A stretch of 64,000 nucleotides of DNA from Candidatus Nitrosocaldaceae archaeon (GTDB taxonomy: Archaea; Thermoproteota; Nitrososphaeria; Nitrososphaerales; Nitrosocaldaceae): contig BPGC01000001.1 of NCBI GenBank assembly GCA_026002835.1, positions 248,001 through 312,000 on the forward strand, in the 5' to 3' direction. Both the position numbers and the translations under genes were made by a program. The notes under the pieces were generated by a model. The model saw only the letters and a list, made by a program, of their open reading frames with translations, was not told the origin of the DNA and did not search any database. This document shows, piece after piece, positions 42,117 to 49,742 of the stretch (within the stretch, counting starts at the first letter, position 1; the number at the start of each line of letters is the position of its first letter).

Positions 42117-43368
42117 TTATTGTTCTAGGGAATAATGATGCTGCTCTTATATGCTTCAGATTACAGATCCATCTAACGCTTCTCTCGACTCCAATACCAA
42201 AACCAGAATGAGGAGGCATTCCATACTTTCTAAGATCTAGATACCATCTAAATGACTCTAGAGGAAGATTGTATGCTTTTATCCTTTCTAATAATGTATT
42301 ATAATCATGTATTCTCTGTCCACCAGTTGCTATCTCTCCAAAGCCATCAGGAGCAAGAAGATCTGCTGATAAAGTTATACCATTATTACTCATATGATAA
42401 AAACTTCTAGCACTCAAAGGATAATCAGTTATGAAGAATGGGTTATCAAACTCTTTACTAATTATTCTTTCTGCCTCGGTTGGTATATCTTCTCCATACT
42501 CGAAATTTATATTATGCTTCAAGGCTATCTCTCTAGCCTCATCATACTTTATCCTTGGAAATGGTTTCTCTGGAACTCTAAACTTTCTCTCTAACAATGA
42601 TAACTCATATGATCTATTCTCTGCTATCTTATTACATACAAATGTTAGCATATCTTCTTGTAATCTAATATTATCCTCTTGTGTATTAAATGCTACCTCT
42701 GCTTCTATCATTACAAACTCTGTAAGATGCTTTGCTGTCTTGGACTTTTCTGCTCTAAATGCTGGTTGAACTACAAATACTTTCCCAAATGCACATATAG
42801 CTGCTTCTTCGTACAATTGAGCACTCTGACTCAGATATGCTTTTTTACCAAAATAATTCAATTCAAATAATGTTGCTCCACCTTCTACTGCAGTTCCTAC
42901 TATTGATGGAGCACTAATAAATGTGAAATTATTCCTATTAAAGAATTCTATAGATGCTGTTATAAACTCTGACCTTATCTTAAGGATCGAACTTGCCTTC
43001 TTACCTCTAATTGATAAATGTCTATTATCATATAAGAACTTGCTAGATTTAGCAGCGCTCTTTGTTATAGGCCATTCTTCAGCAGCTGCTATAACCTTAA
43101 ACTCTTTAACCAAAACCTCTCTACCATTAGGTGCTCTAGGATCTATCCTTAATACTCCTTTAACTTCTATAGCTGATTCAAGATTAGTTTTCTCCATCAA
43201 TTTTAAAGAGTCTGATTCTGTAAAATTCTTCTTACCTACTAACTGTATATAGCCAGTTCCATCTCTTAACAATATGAATGTTAAAGAACCCATACTACTC
43301 TTATTTGCTATCCATCCTCTTAATTCAACCTCTCCCTCTTCTTTAGTAAAGAGTTCTTTTACATTCAT
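42100..43368 (-). CDS. asnS: Asparaginyl-tRNA synthetase
   Basis: A 422-residue class II synthetase. The N-terminal OB-fold has VELRGWIANKSSMGSLTFILLRDGTGYIQ. Motif 2 is FVVQPAFRAEKSKTAKHLTEFVMIEAE with the AsnRS-type YLSQSAQLYEEAA before it; motif 3 is HSGFGIGVERSVRWICNL. These match AsnRS rather than AspRS (no discriminating AspRS insert), but archaeal AsnRS-like paralogues exist, so amino-acid specificity should be regarded as likely. Confidence 0.85.
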   Translation of the reverse strand: MNVKELFTKEEGEVELRGWIANKSSMGSLTFILLRDGTGYIQLVGKKNFTESDSLKLMEKTNLESAIEVKGVLRIDPRAPNGREVLVKEFKVIAAAEEWPITKSAAKSSKFLYDNRHLSIRGKKASSILKIRSEFITASIEFFNRNNFTFISAPSIVGTAVEGGATLFELNYFGKKAYLSQSAQLYEEAAICAFGKVFVVQPAFRAEKSKTAKHLTEFVMIEAEVAFNTQEDNIRLQEDMLTFVCNKIAENRSYELSLLERKFRVPEKPFPRIKYDEAREIALKHNINFEYGEDIPTEAERIISKEFDNPFFITDYPLSARSFYHMSNNGITLSADLLAPDGFGEIATGGQRIHDYNTLLERIKAYNLPLESFRWYLDLRKYGMPPHSGFGIGVERSVRWICNLKHIRAASLFPRTITRVYP

Positions 43369-43435
43369 GCTATAAACAATGTTAGCAGATTAATATTTAG
43401 TTTTACATAACAATAAATTAGAGTTTTAGAGTATA

Positions 43436-44830
43436 ATGTTCATGGATAAGATTAGAACGATAAATCCAGCAACTGAAGAGTTGATAGAAGAGTATGAACA
43501 AGCTAGCATAGAAGAAGTTAAAGATAAAGTTAGGAGAGCGAAAGAAGCATTCAAGGAATGGAGGAGAGATATTCACAAAAGAGCTGATTATCTATACGAG
43601 TTTGCTAGAGTATTAAGAGAAAGAAAAGAAGAATTAGCAAGGTTAGCAACAATAGAGATGGGTAAGGTTATAAAAGAGGCAAGATCTGAAGTTGAGAAAT
43701 GTGCTTGGGTGTCTGAGTTCTTTGCTGATAATACAGAAGCATTTCTGCATGAAGAAGTTATAAATACTGATGCTAGAAAGAGCATAGTTAGGTTTGAACC
43801 ATTAGGAGTTATTGGTAGTATAATGCCATGGAACTTTCCTTATTGGCAAGCTATAAGGTTTGCCGCTCCATCTCTTATGGCTGGTAATACTATAATCCTA
43901 AAACCAGCCAGTTTAACACCAGCATGTGGGTTAAAGATTAAGGAGATATTTGAAGAGATCGGTGCAAAAGATATCTTTAATACAGTTATAGGCAGATCTA
44001 ACGTTGCTAATGCTTTGATTGATGCTGATACAGATGGTATAACATTTACTGGTAGTGTTAATGCTGGAGGTAAAGTAGCAAGTAGAGCGACTAGTCATGT
44101 TAAGAAGTGTGTATTAGAGTTAGGAGGTTCAGATCCATTTATAGTATGCGAAGATGCTGATATAGATAAAGCTGCTAATGGAGCAGTTAAAGGAAGGTTC
44201 ATAAATAATGGTCAGAGTTGTATTGCATCTAAGAGATTCTTAGTTGTTAAAAGTGTAGCAGATGAATTTATAGAAAAGTTTGTTAGTAATGCAGAAAAGT
44301 TAAGAGTTGGAGATCCGTTATCAGATCAAACAGATCTAGGACCGTTATCAAGTCAAGATGCTTTAGAGAATATAGAAGATATAGTTGCAGATACTGTAAA
44401 GAACGGAGGAGAGATACTTACTGGAGGAGAGAGGGTAGGAAGTAAAGGATACTTCTATAAACCAACTCTTATAACGAATATCAATCCTAAGATGAGAATA
44501 TTTAGAGAAGAGGTATTCGGTCCAGTAGCACCTATAATGGTAGTTGAGGATGAGAAAGAAGCTATAAAATTTGCAAATGATTCAGATTTTGGTTTAGGCG
44601 CTAGCATATGGACTAGAGATCTAGATAAAGCTGAGAGATTATCAAGAGAGATAGAGAGTGGAATGGTTACTATTAATAATGTAGTTGTATCAGATCCTAG
44701 AGTGCCATTTGGAGGAGTTAAGAAGAGTGGTTTTGGAAGAGAGTTATCTAGATATGGATTGTTAGAGTTTGTTAATATAAAGAATGTTAGATTCTACGAT
44801 GAATTGATACATCATCATCACGTAGAATAA
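43436..44830 (+). CDS. NAD(P)-dependent aldehyde dehydrogenase, succinate-semialdehyde dehydrogenase-like
   Basis: A 464-residue enzyme. It starts IRTINPATEELIEEYEQAS, has PWNFPYWQAIRFAAPSLMAGNTIILKPAS (cofactor), FTGSVNAGGKVASRA, the catalytic glutamate in LELGGSDPF and the catalytic cysteine in NNGQSCIASKRF. The pattern resembles SSADH/GabD. In thaumarchaea SSADH-like activity belongs to carbon cycling, but the substrate is not proven. The C-terminus ends with four natural histidines (HHHHVE). Confidence 0.9.
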   Translation: MFMDKIRTINPATEELIEEYEQASIEEVKDKVRRAKEAFKEWRRDIHKRADYLYEFARVLRERKEELARLATIEMGKVIKEARSEVEKCAWVSEFFADNTEAFLHEEVINTDARKSIVRFEPLGVIGSIMPWNFPYWQAIRFAAPSLMAGNTIILKPASLTPACGLKIKEIFEEIGAKDIFNTVIGRSNVANALIDADTDGITFTGSVNAGGKVASRATSHVKKCVLELGGSDPFIVCEDADIDKAANGAVKGRFINNGQSCIASKRFLVVKSVADEFIEKFVSNAEKLRVGDPLSDQTDLGPLSSQDALENIEDIVADTVKNGGEILTGGERVGSKGYFYKPTLITNINPKMRIFREEVFGPVAPIMVVEDEKEAIKFANDSDFGLGASIWTRDLDKAERLSREIESGMVTINNVVVSDPRVPFGGVKKSGFGRELSRYGLLEFVNIKNVRFYDELIHHHHVE

Positions 44831-44847
44831 ACTTTTTATTTTTAAGA

Positions 44848-44859
44848 TTTATATAAATA
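44848..44859 (+). promoter_or_regulatory. TATA-like element before the AbrB-like PHA gene
   Basis: TTTATATAAATA lies 19-30 bp before the ATG at 44878. A T-rich stretch just after the dehydrogenase stop (44832-44843) may also end its transcript. Confidence 0.45.
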
Positions 44860-44877
44860 ATCGATGCAAGTTACTCA

Positions 44878-45144
44878 ATGGATAATGAGAATATAGAGAG
44901 CATGCTTAAAAAATATGCAGAAGCGCAATCTGAGTTCTTGAAACAGATGAGTAATATACAAATGAGCACGATGCAAAACTTCATCTCTACTCTACAAACC
45001 TTAACACAATATAGTGCTGTATTCAAAGCTACTGTACAAAGTAATGGTAGGATAACAATACCAGAAGCTGAGAGAGAAGCTTTAGGAATAAGTGAAGGCG
45101 ATCTAGTTCAAGTTATAATAGTACCCTTAGGAAAGAAGAAATAA
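44878..45144 (+). CDS. AbrB/SpoVT-domain protein with amphipathic N-terminal extension, PHA-associated
   Basis: An 88-residue protein. Residues 1-48 are an amphipathic helix rich in Q, M, S and T (EFLKQMSNIQMSTMQNFISTLQTLTQ); residues 49-88 form an AbrB swapped-hairpin domain (FKATVQSNGRITIPEAEREALGISEGDLVQVIIV). It sits near phaC and phaE. In haloarchaea, AbrB-type regulators and phasins occur in PHA gene clusters, so it may be a granule-bound regulator or phasin. This is inference from context. Confidence 0.65.
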   Translation: MDNENIESMLKKYAEAQSEFLKQMSNIQMSTMQNFISTLQTLTQYSAVFKATVQSNGRITIPEAEREALGISEGDLVQVIIVPLGKKK

Positions 45145-45205
45145 GAGATAATAAAATATAAAATTGTACAACAAATTTATTAACCATTATTAATATAATA
45201 TTATT

Positions 45206-45592
45206 ATGCTAGATATGCTAGTTAGAGAAGAGAAGGACAAGGAAAAGTATGAAGAAGCGTGTAAAAAGATATTTGATATGCATGAGAAGATAAGATTTGT
45301 TGGTATATTAGATAGTAATGGTAAACTCATTGCTGGGGGTATGAGAGAAGGTATCGAACCATTAGAGGATGAGATCCATGAAAAGCGATGGTTCCATCAA
45401 ACAGCGATTAGGAGAGAGATGACTACAATGTTTGAGAATATATATGGCAAAGTTAGATATGTATTTGCCAATAGAGAAAAAGTTAAACAATTAACATTCT
45501 ATATTGATGATAAGATATTATTTATAAGCATTCAACCAGAGGTTAGTGCTCATGAAACTATAGATTTGGCTGAATCGATTCTAAAGTCTTAG
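45206..45592 (+). CDS. DUF6659-like protein (thaumarchaeal, roadblock-like)
   Basis: A 128-residue soluble protein. The pattern EEACKKIFDMHEKIRFVGILDSNGKLIAGGMREGI is that of small thaumarchaeal profilin/roadblock-like proteins, followed by a histidine near residue 63 and FYIDDKILFISIQPEVSAHETIDLAESIL at the end. Many copies occur in thaumarchaeal genomes and their role is unknown. It lies between the AbrB-like gene and convergent phaC, ending 4 bp from the phaC end. Confidence 0.6.
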   Translation: MLDMLVREEKDKEKYEEACKKIFDMHEKIRFVGILDSNGKLIAGGMREGIEPLEDEIHEKRWFHQTAIRREMTTMFENIYGKVRYVFANREKVKQLTFYIDDKILFISIQPEVSAHETIDLAESILKS

Positions 45593-45596
45593 ATAT

Positions 45597-46652
45597 TTAG
45601 GTTGAACGTTCTCTTAACCATGCTGTAAGATCTCTTAATACTACTTTTTGTGAATAACTACTAGCAATCAATCCTATATGTCCAGTAGGATAAACTTTGA
45701 AATGCTCATCTATGCTAGATACATGATAATTCAATGGAATACTACACTCTGGAGATACTAGGTGATCATCTGCAGCTGCTATATTATATAATGGTACATT
45801 TATCTTTCTAAGATCTACTAACTCATCTTCTAACATCAATCTATTCTTTGGTAATAGATTTGCTTGATAAATATCTTTTATCCACTGCTTAAATGTATCT
45901 CCTGGTATGGGAGGTGTATCATAAAGCCATTTCTCGACTCTCAAGAAATTCTCAAGAAATGCCTTATCTTTAGCCTTTTTTGCAAAGTTCATATATTTTA
46001 ACATGCCTTGCTTAAATGGTTTAAGCAAGGAATAGCATAGATATAAGAATTCTGGAGGACAGTTGCCATATGTATCTATAAGCGCATCTACATCAAGATG
46101 CTTAGATACATTTCCTAATACAGTAGTATCCTTCTCTGTATCAACTACTGGTGCTATAGTTAATAGATTCTTTATCTTCTCTTGATGTAACGCTGTATAC
46201 ATTATGCTCATAGTTCCTCCCATGCAATATCCTTGTAAAGATATCTTCTCTTGAGAACTTGCATCTCTAACCATATCTACAATTCTATCTATGTATCTAT
46301 TTACATAATCATAATATGAGATATGTTTATCTGCTAGAGTAGGAGTTCCCCAATCTATCATATATACATCAAACCCTTCATCTACTAACTTTTTAACCCA
46401 GCTTCGATCTGGTTGCAGATCTAGTATATAATATCTATTTATCAAAGCATAAACTATCAAGAGTGGTATAGGATATAATTTATCTCTTGTAGGCTTGTAA
46501 TGTAATACTCTGATCTTCCTACCAGAATATATAACATCAGCAGGAGTAGTGCCAACATCTATCTTCTCTAACTCTTCCGCATGATCGAGAACTTTGCTAA
46601 ACCCTTCTCTATAATCATTTAAAGCCTCAAATATTGCTGGTAGTGTAAACAT
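45597..46652 (-). CDS. phaC: Polyhydroxyalkanoate synthase subunit PhaC (class III)
   Basis: A 351-residue alpha/beta hydrolase with the lipase-like box GYCMGG (C143 as nucleophile), aspartate in AADDHLVSP (D296) and histidine in TGHIGL (H325). VYMIDWGTPT at 97-106 is typical of PhaC. Its length fits class III, which needs PhaE. It makes intracellular polyester from hydroxyacyl-CoA. PhaE lies 25 bp upstream, so the two form an operon. Confidence 0.95.
   Translation of the reverse strand: MFTLPAIFEALNDYREGFSKVLDHAEELEKIDVGTTPADVIYSGRKIRVLHYKPTRDKLYPIPLLIVYALINRYYILDLQPDRSWVKKLVDEGFDVYMIDWGTPTLADKHISYYDYVNRYIDRIVDMVRDASSQEKISLQGYCMGGTMSIMYTALHQEKIKNLLTIAPVVDTEKDTTVLGNVSKHLDVDALIDTYGNCPPEFLYLCYSLLKPFKQGMLKYMNFAKKAKDKAFLENFLRVEKWLYDTPPIPGDTFKQWIKDIYQANLLPKNRLMLEDELVDLRKINVPLYNIAAADDHLVSPECSIPLNYHVSSIDEHFKVYPTGHIGLIASSYSQKVVLRDLTAWLRERST
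46006..46030. repeat. Perfect 11-bp stem with a 3-base loop inside phaC
   Basis: CCTTGCTTAAA, loop TGG, TTTAAGCAAGG: a perfect hairpin within the coding region, around codons for SLLKPFKQG. It may be chance from amino-acid coding or a structured mRNA element. Confidence 0.5.
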
Positions 46653-46677
46653 ATGATCTCCTCTCCTTTCCTAGATA

Positions 46678-47244
46678 TTAATTTTTAGTTGTAAATTTTG
46701 CTTTCTCTAATGCTTTTAGTTTATCAGATAGCTTCTTTACCTCTCTCTTTAGTTTGGTAACCTCTCCATATATATCATCGATCTCACTTCTAGTTGGCAT
46801 ATTTAATGCTCTAGAGTATATCTCTGCTATTCTAGCTATATGCCTATTCATATCGTTCTCACTATTAAGAAGTTTGCTACTTACTATACCAAATTCATCA
46901 GAGTTAAATAGTTCAGTAAACTCTTCTTCCAATGTATCTATCCATATCTTCTTGATAGCATCCTTATCAGTTATATTCTCTTTATTACACTTTTCTATAG
47001 CTTTCCTAGTAGCTTCAAACCAAGTAGCAAAGATCTGCTGATCATATTTTGGTAATATCTCATTAAATTTTGTTATGGCTTTATATATTAGAGTTAGTTC
47101 TTTCCCAACTTCGATCATACGCTTCCGATAAGTCTGAATCATTCCTAAAGATGGTATTACTGGAGTTAGCGTAGAGAATAGATTAAGGTATTCTAGCCAT
47201 GAAGTCATAAACTCATCATATACATCTTTCTCATTATCTGGCAA
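46678..47244 (-). CDS. phaE: Polyhydroxyalkanoate synthase subunit PhaE
   Basis: A 188-residue, highly helical protein preceding phaC in the same operon. PhaE features are a W-rich start (DEFMTSWLEYLNLF), a proline-containing loop (TPVIPSLG), the central IFATWFEATRKAI segment and a C-terminal coiled coil (IYGEVTKLKREVKKLSDKLKALEKAK) with heptads. PhaE activates and stabilises class III PhaC on granules. Confidence 0.85.
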   Translation of the reverse strand: MPDNEKDVYDEFMTSWLEYLNLFSTLTPVIPSLGMIQTYRKRMIEVGKELTLIYKAITKFNEILPKYDQQIFATWFEATRKAIEKCNKENITDKDAIKKIWIDTLEEEFTELFNSDEFGIVSSKLLNSENDMNRHIARIAEIYSRALNMPTRSEIDDIYGEVTKLKREVKKLSDKLKALEKAKFTTKN

Positions 47245-47284
47245 TTTATGATATTATCCATAAACTCATTAATAATAGTTTGCT

Positions 47285-48040
47285 CTATTTAGCCTTTCTA
47301 TAGCCATGTGTAAAGTTTGGATCGTATACTTTAGAATATTCATACATCTTAGGTTCGATAACATATCCAACTATTATTATTGCTGTTTTATTTATCCTAG
47401 CATCTTTAACCTTTCTTGCTATATCATTTAACTTGCCTTTTATTATAATCTCATCATCCCATGTTGCTTTATATACAACAGCTACTGGTGTATCCTCTTC
47501 ATATCCTCCTTTTATAAGTTCTTTGACTACCTTATCTATTAGATGAACACTAAGATAGAATGCCATTGTACTTTTATGCTTTGCTAACTCTTCTATCTTC
47601 TCTCTATCTGGTACTGGAGTTCTAGACTCTGCTCTAGTTATTATTACTGTTTGTGTTACTCCTGGTAAAGTTAGTTCTAGATTTAGTCTAGATGCTGCTG
47701 CAAATAATGCGCTTATTCCTGGTATAACTTGGCATTCTATGCCTTTACTCTCTAGTTTATCTATCTGTTCTCTGATTGCACCATATATACTAGGATCTCC
47801 ATCATGAAGTCTTATAGCTAATCTTCCGTTTAATGCTGCTTCTGCTAATATGCTATTGATCTCTTCTCTATCCATCTTTGCAGCGTCATATAACTCACCC
47901 CTAGCATCTTCTAATATCTTTGGATTCAATAATGAACCAGAATATATTATTACATCAGCCTCCTCTATAAGCTTCTTAGCCTTTAATGTTATAAGCTCTG
48001 GATCTCCTGGACCCGCTCCAACAAAGTATACCTTACTCAT
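47285..48040 (-). CDS. cbiF: Cobalt-precorrin-4 (C11)-methyltransferase CbiF
   Basis: A 251-residue SAM-dependent methylase of the corrin type: VYFVGAGPGDPELITLKAKKLIEEADVIIYSGSLLNP (the YSGSL marks CbiF/CobM), RLHDGDPSIYGA, PGISALFAAASRLNLELTLPGVTQTVI and SRTPVPDREKI. It methylates C11. The start overlaps the cbiL stop by 8 bp, giving the order cbiT-cbiL-cbiF. Confidence 0.96.
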   Translation of the reverse strand: MSKVYFVGAGPGDPELITLKAKKLIEEADVIIYSGSLLNPKILEDARGELYDAAKMDREEINSILAEAALNGRLAIRLHDGDPSIYGAIREQIDKLESKGIECQVIPGISALFAAASRLNLELTLPGVTQTVIITRAESRTPVPDREKIEELAKHKSTMAFYLSVHLIDKVVKELIKGGYEEDTPVAVVYKATWDDEIIIKGKLNDIARKVKDARINKTAIIIVGYVIEPKMYEYSKVYDPNFTHGYRKAK

Positions 48041-48740
48041 CCTTTACCACCATTATTGAGAAGTATTTTTTTACTGGTATATCTTTTATGTTACTTATAT
48101 CAGTTATTAACGCTTTACTAGTATTAGATGATACATCTTCTGCTATTGCTAATTTACCTTTCTTAAACTTGCTATTCTTTAATACCTTCATTACATTAGC
48201 AAAGTATCTTCCATCCTTCAAGAATATTAGTGTATTACTGACATCTGCAGCTTTCATTGCTCGATCTAGATCATAACATGCTGGAATTATTGTCAATATA
48301 TCATCTCCTTCTGCAAGACTGATCTTTGTTTCTGCCGCAAATGATAACATGGATGCTATCCCTGGTATTATCTCTATATCTATATCATAACTCTTTAATT
48401 CTTTATATATGTAAGAGAATGTGCTATACAAAGATGGATCTCCAACACATAGATAAACACTATTATCTGTACACTCTTCTGCTATTATCTTTGCATTATT
48501 CTTCCATACATCTTCTAGTATACTTTTATCCTTTACCATCGGAAATACTAACTCGATTATCTTTGGCTTAACGCTTCTCTCTTCAATTATAGATCTTGCT
48601 ATAGATAATGCTATACTTTCTTTGCCTTTCCTTGCGGTTGGACAGAAGATAGTATCGCATTCTTTAAGCAGCCTATACCCTTTTAATGTTATAAGCTCTG
48701 GATCTCCTGGACCTACTCCAATACAATATAACTTGCTCAT
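48033..48740 (-). CDS. cbiL: Cobalt-precorrin-2 (C20)-methyltransferase CbiL
   Basis: A 235-residue methylase: LYCIGVGPGDPELITLKGYRLLKECDTIFCPTARKGKESIAL (CPTA typical of CbiL/CobI), VYLCVGDPSLYSTFSYIYKEL and PGIASMLSFAAETKISLAEGDDILTIIPA. It methylates C20 of the ring, an early step. Middle gene of the minus-strand cbi run. Confidence 0.95.
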   Translation of the reverse strand: MSKLYCIGVGPGDPELITLKGYRLLKECDTIFCPTARKGKESIALSIARSIIEERSVKPKIIELVFPMVKDKSILEDVWKNNAKIIAEECTDNSVYLCVGDPSLYSTFSYIYKELKSYDIDIEIIPGIASMLSFAAETKISLAEGDDILTIIPACYDLDRAMKAADVSNTLIFLKDGRYFANVMKVLKNSKFKKGKLAIAEDVSSNTSKALITDISNIKDIPVKKYFSIMVVKDE

Positions 48741-48774
48741 GCATTTACTAAGATAATAAACTTATTTAAACCAA

Positions 48775-49362
48775 TTATTTCTCTACTGATATTATAGTTA
48801 CTGGATTTCTTGACAAAAGCATCGTTCCTATGCTTGTGCTTCTACTTTTGCTTATTATAACTTGCACTATATCTAACTCTTTAGTAGTCAATTCTCTTAA
48901 TGCCATGATTGAATGATATATAGTTTCTAGCAGTATAGCATCTATAACTAATCTTTTACCATTCTTTAATCTCTCATAAGCATGTTTTATTATCTTATAT
49001 GTATCACCTCCAGTTCCTCCTATGAATATGGCATCTGCTGCTGGTAGATCATCTAATACATTCTGTGCTTCATCATGTATTATATTAACATTAGATAAAC
49101 CGAACTTCTTTACATTCTCTTTTGTTAACTCCACTGCATGCTCATCTTTATCTATAGCATAGACAATCCCTTCTCTGCCTACCAATAACGCTGCTTCTAC
49201 TGTTATGCTTCCGCTCCCACTTCCTATATCTATTACAGTGTATCCTTCTTTTAATCTAGCCTTACTTAATGCTACTGTTCTTACTTCTTCTTTAGTTATT
49301 GGCACATCATCTCTCCTAATGAACAATTCATCAGGTATGCCATATGTTTTATATTCCCACAT
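48775..49362 (-). CDS. cbiT: Cobalt-precorrin-6B (C15)-methyltransferase, decarboxylating, CbiT
   Basis: A 195-residue Rossmann methylase: GIPDELFIRRDDVPITKEEVRTVALSKARL (CbiT start), YTVIDIGSGSGSITVEAALLVG (SAM-binding), IDKDEHAVELTKENVKKFG and ADAIFIGGTGGDTYKI. It methylates C15 and removes the C12 side-chain carboxyl. The ATG at 49362 is chosen because of a strong GGAGGAG ribosome binding site just before it; the longer frame up to 49428 encodes no family sequence. It overlaps the small membrane protein gene by 14 bp. Confidence 0.93.
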   Translation of the reverse strand: MWEYKTYGIPDELFIRRDDVPITKEEVRTVALSKARLKEGYTVIDIGSGSGSITVEAALLVGREGIVYAIDKDEHAVELTKENVKKFGLSNVNIIHDEAQNVLDDLPAADAIFIGGTGGDTYKIIKHAYERLKNGKRLVIDAILLETIYHSIMALRELTTKELDIVQVIISKSRSTSIGTMLLSRNPVTIISVEK

Positions 49363-49663
49363 CTTCTCCTCCTGTTTGTACAAATATAGTATTATACAAT
49401 ATCCATATGAATAAGAACATGAATACATAAGCTCCTATACCAGTAGTTATTAGTTTATTCTTATCTGTAGATGGTATGATCTTCCCATAAATGCCTCTTG
49501 CTACTATATAAGATATAAGATAGAATAAGAAACCTATTCCTATCCCATTTGCTGCGTTCTCATTGAAACTTAGGAAGCCTAAGCCTCCAGCTACCAAACC
49601 AGCTATTACTGCAAACCCTATCCTTAACCAGAATACCCTATCTAATATATCCACTTGCTCCAC
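49349..49663 (-). CDS. Small three-helix membrane protein, function unknown
   Basis: A 104-residue protein with three to four hydrophobic segments (about 10-30, 38-57 and 73-94), with charged loops (GKIIPSTDKNK). No family recognised. The 14-bp overlap with cbiT, and the cbiT ribosome binding site lying inside this gene, indicate it leads the cbiT-cbiL-cbiF transcript. A link to cobalt uptake would be attractive but there is no metal-binding motif to support it. Confidence 0.65.
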   Translation of the reverse strand: MEQVDILDRVFWLRIGFAVIAGLVAGGLGFLSFNENAANGIGIGFLFYLISYIVARGIYGKIIPSTDKNKLITTGIGAYVFMFLFIWILYNTIFVQTGGEDVGI

Positions 49664-49742
49664 TTACAGATGGTAAAAAGCATCTTGGTTTAATTTCTTT
49701 TGGTTGGATTAGATTTAATTTAGCATTAAGAATAGTTATACC

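Noticed and set aside
44812..44830. Four histidine codons at the end of the aldehyde dehydrogenase, resembling an engineered tag
   Set aside because: Only four histidines followed by VE, in native context with native codons and flanks; a natural tail is the simpler reading.
49363..49428. Longer CbiT with 22 extra residues (rich in Y, C and S)
   Set aside because: The extension is the shadow of the upstream membrane protein's end; a strong ribosome binding site precedes the internal ATG at 49362.
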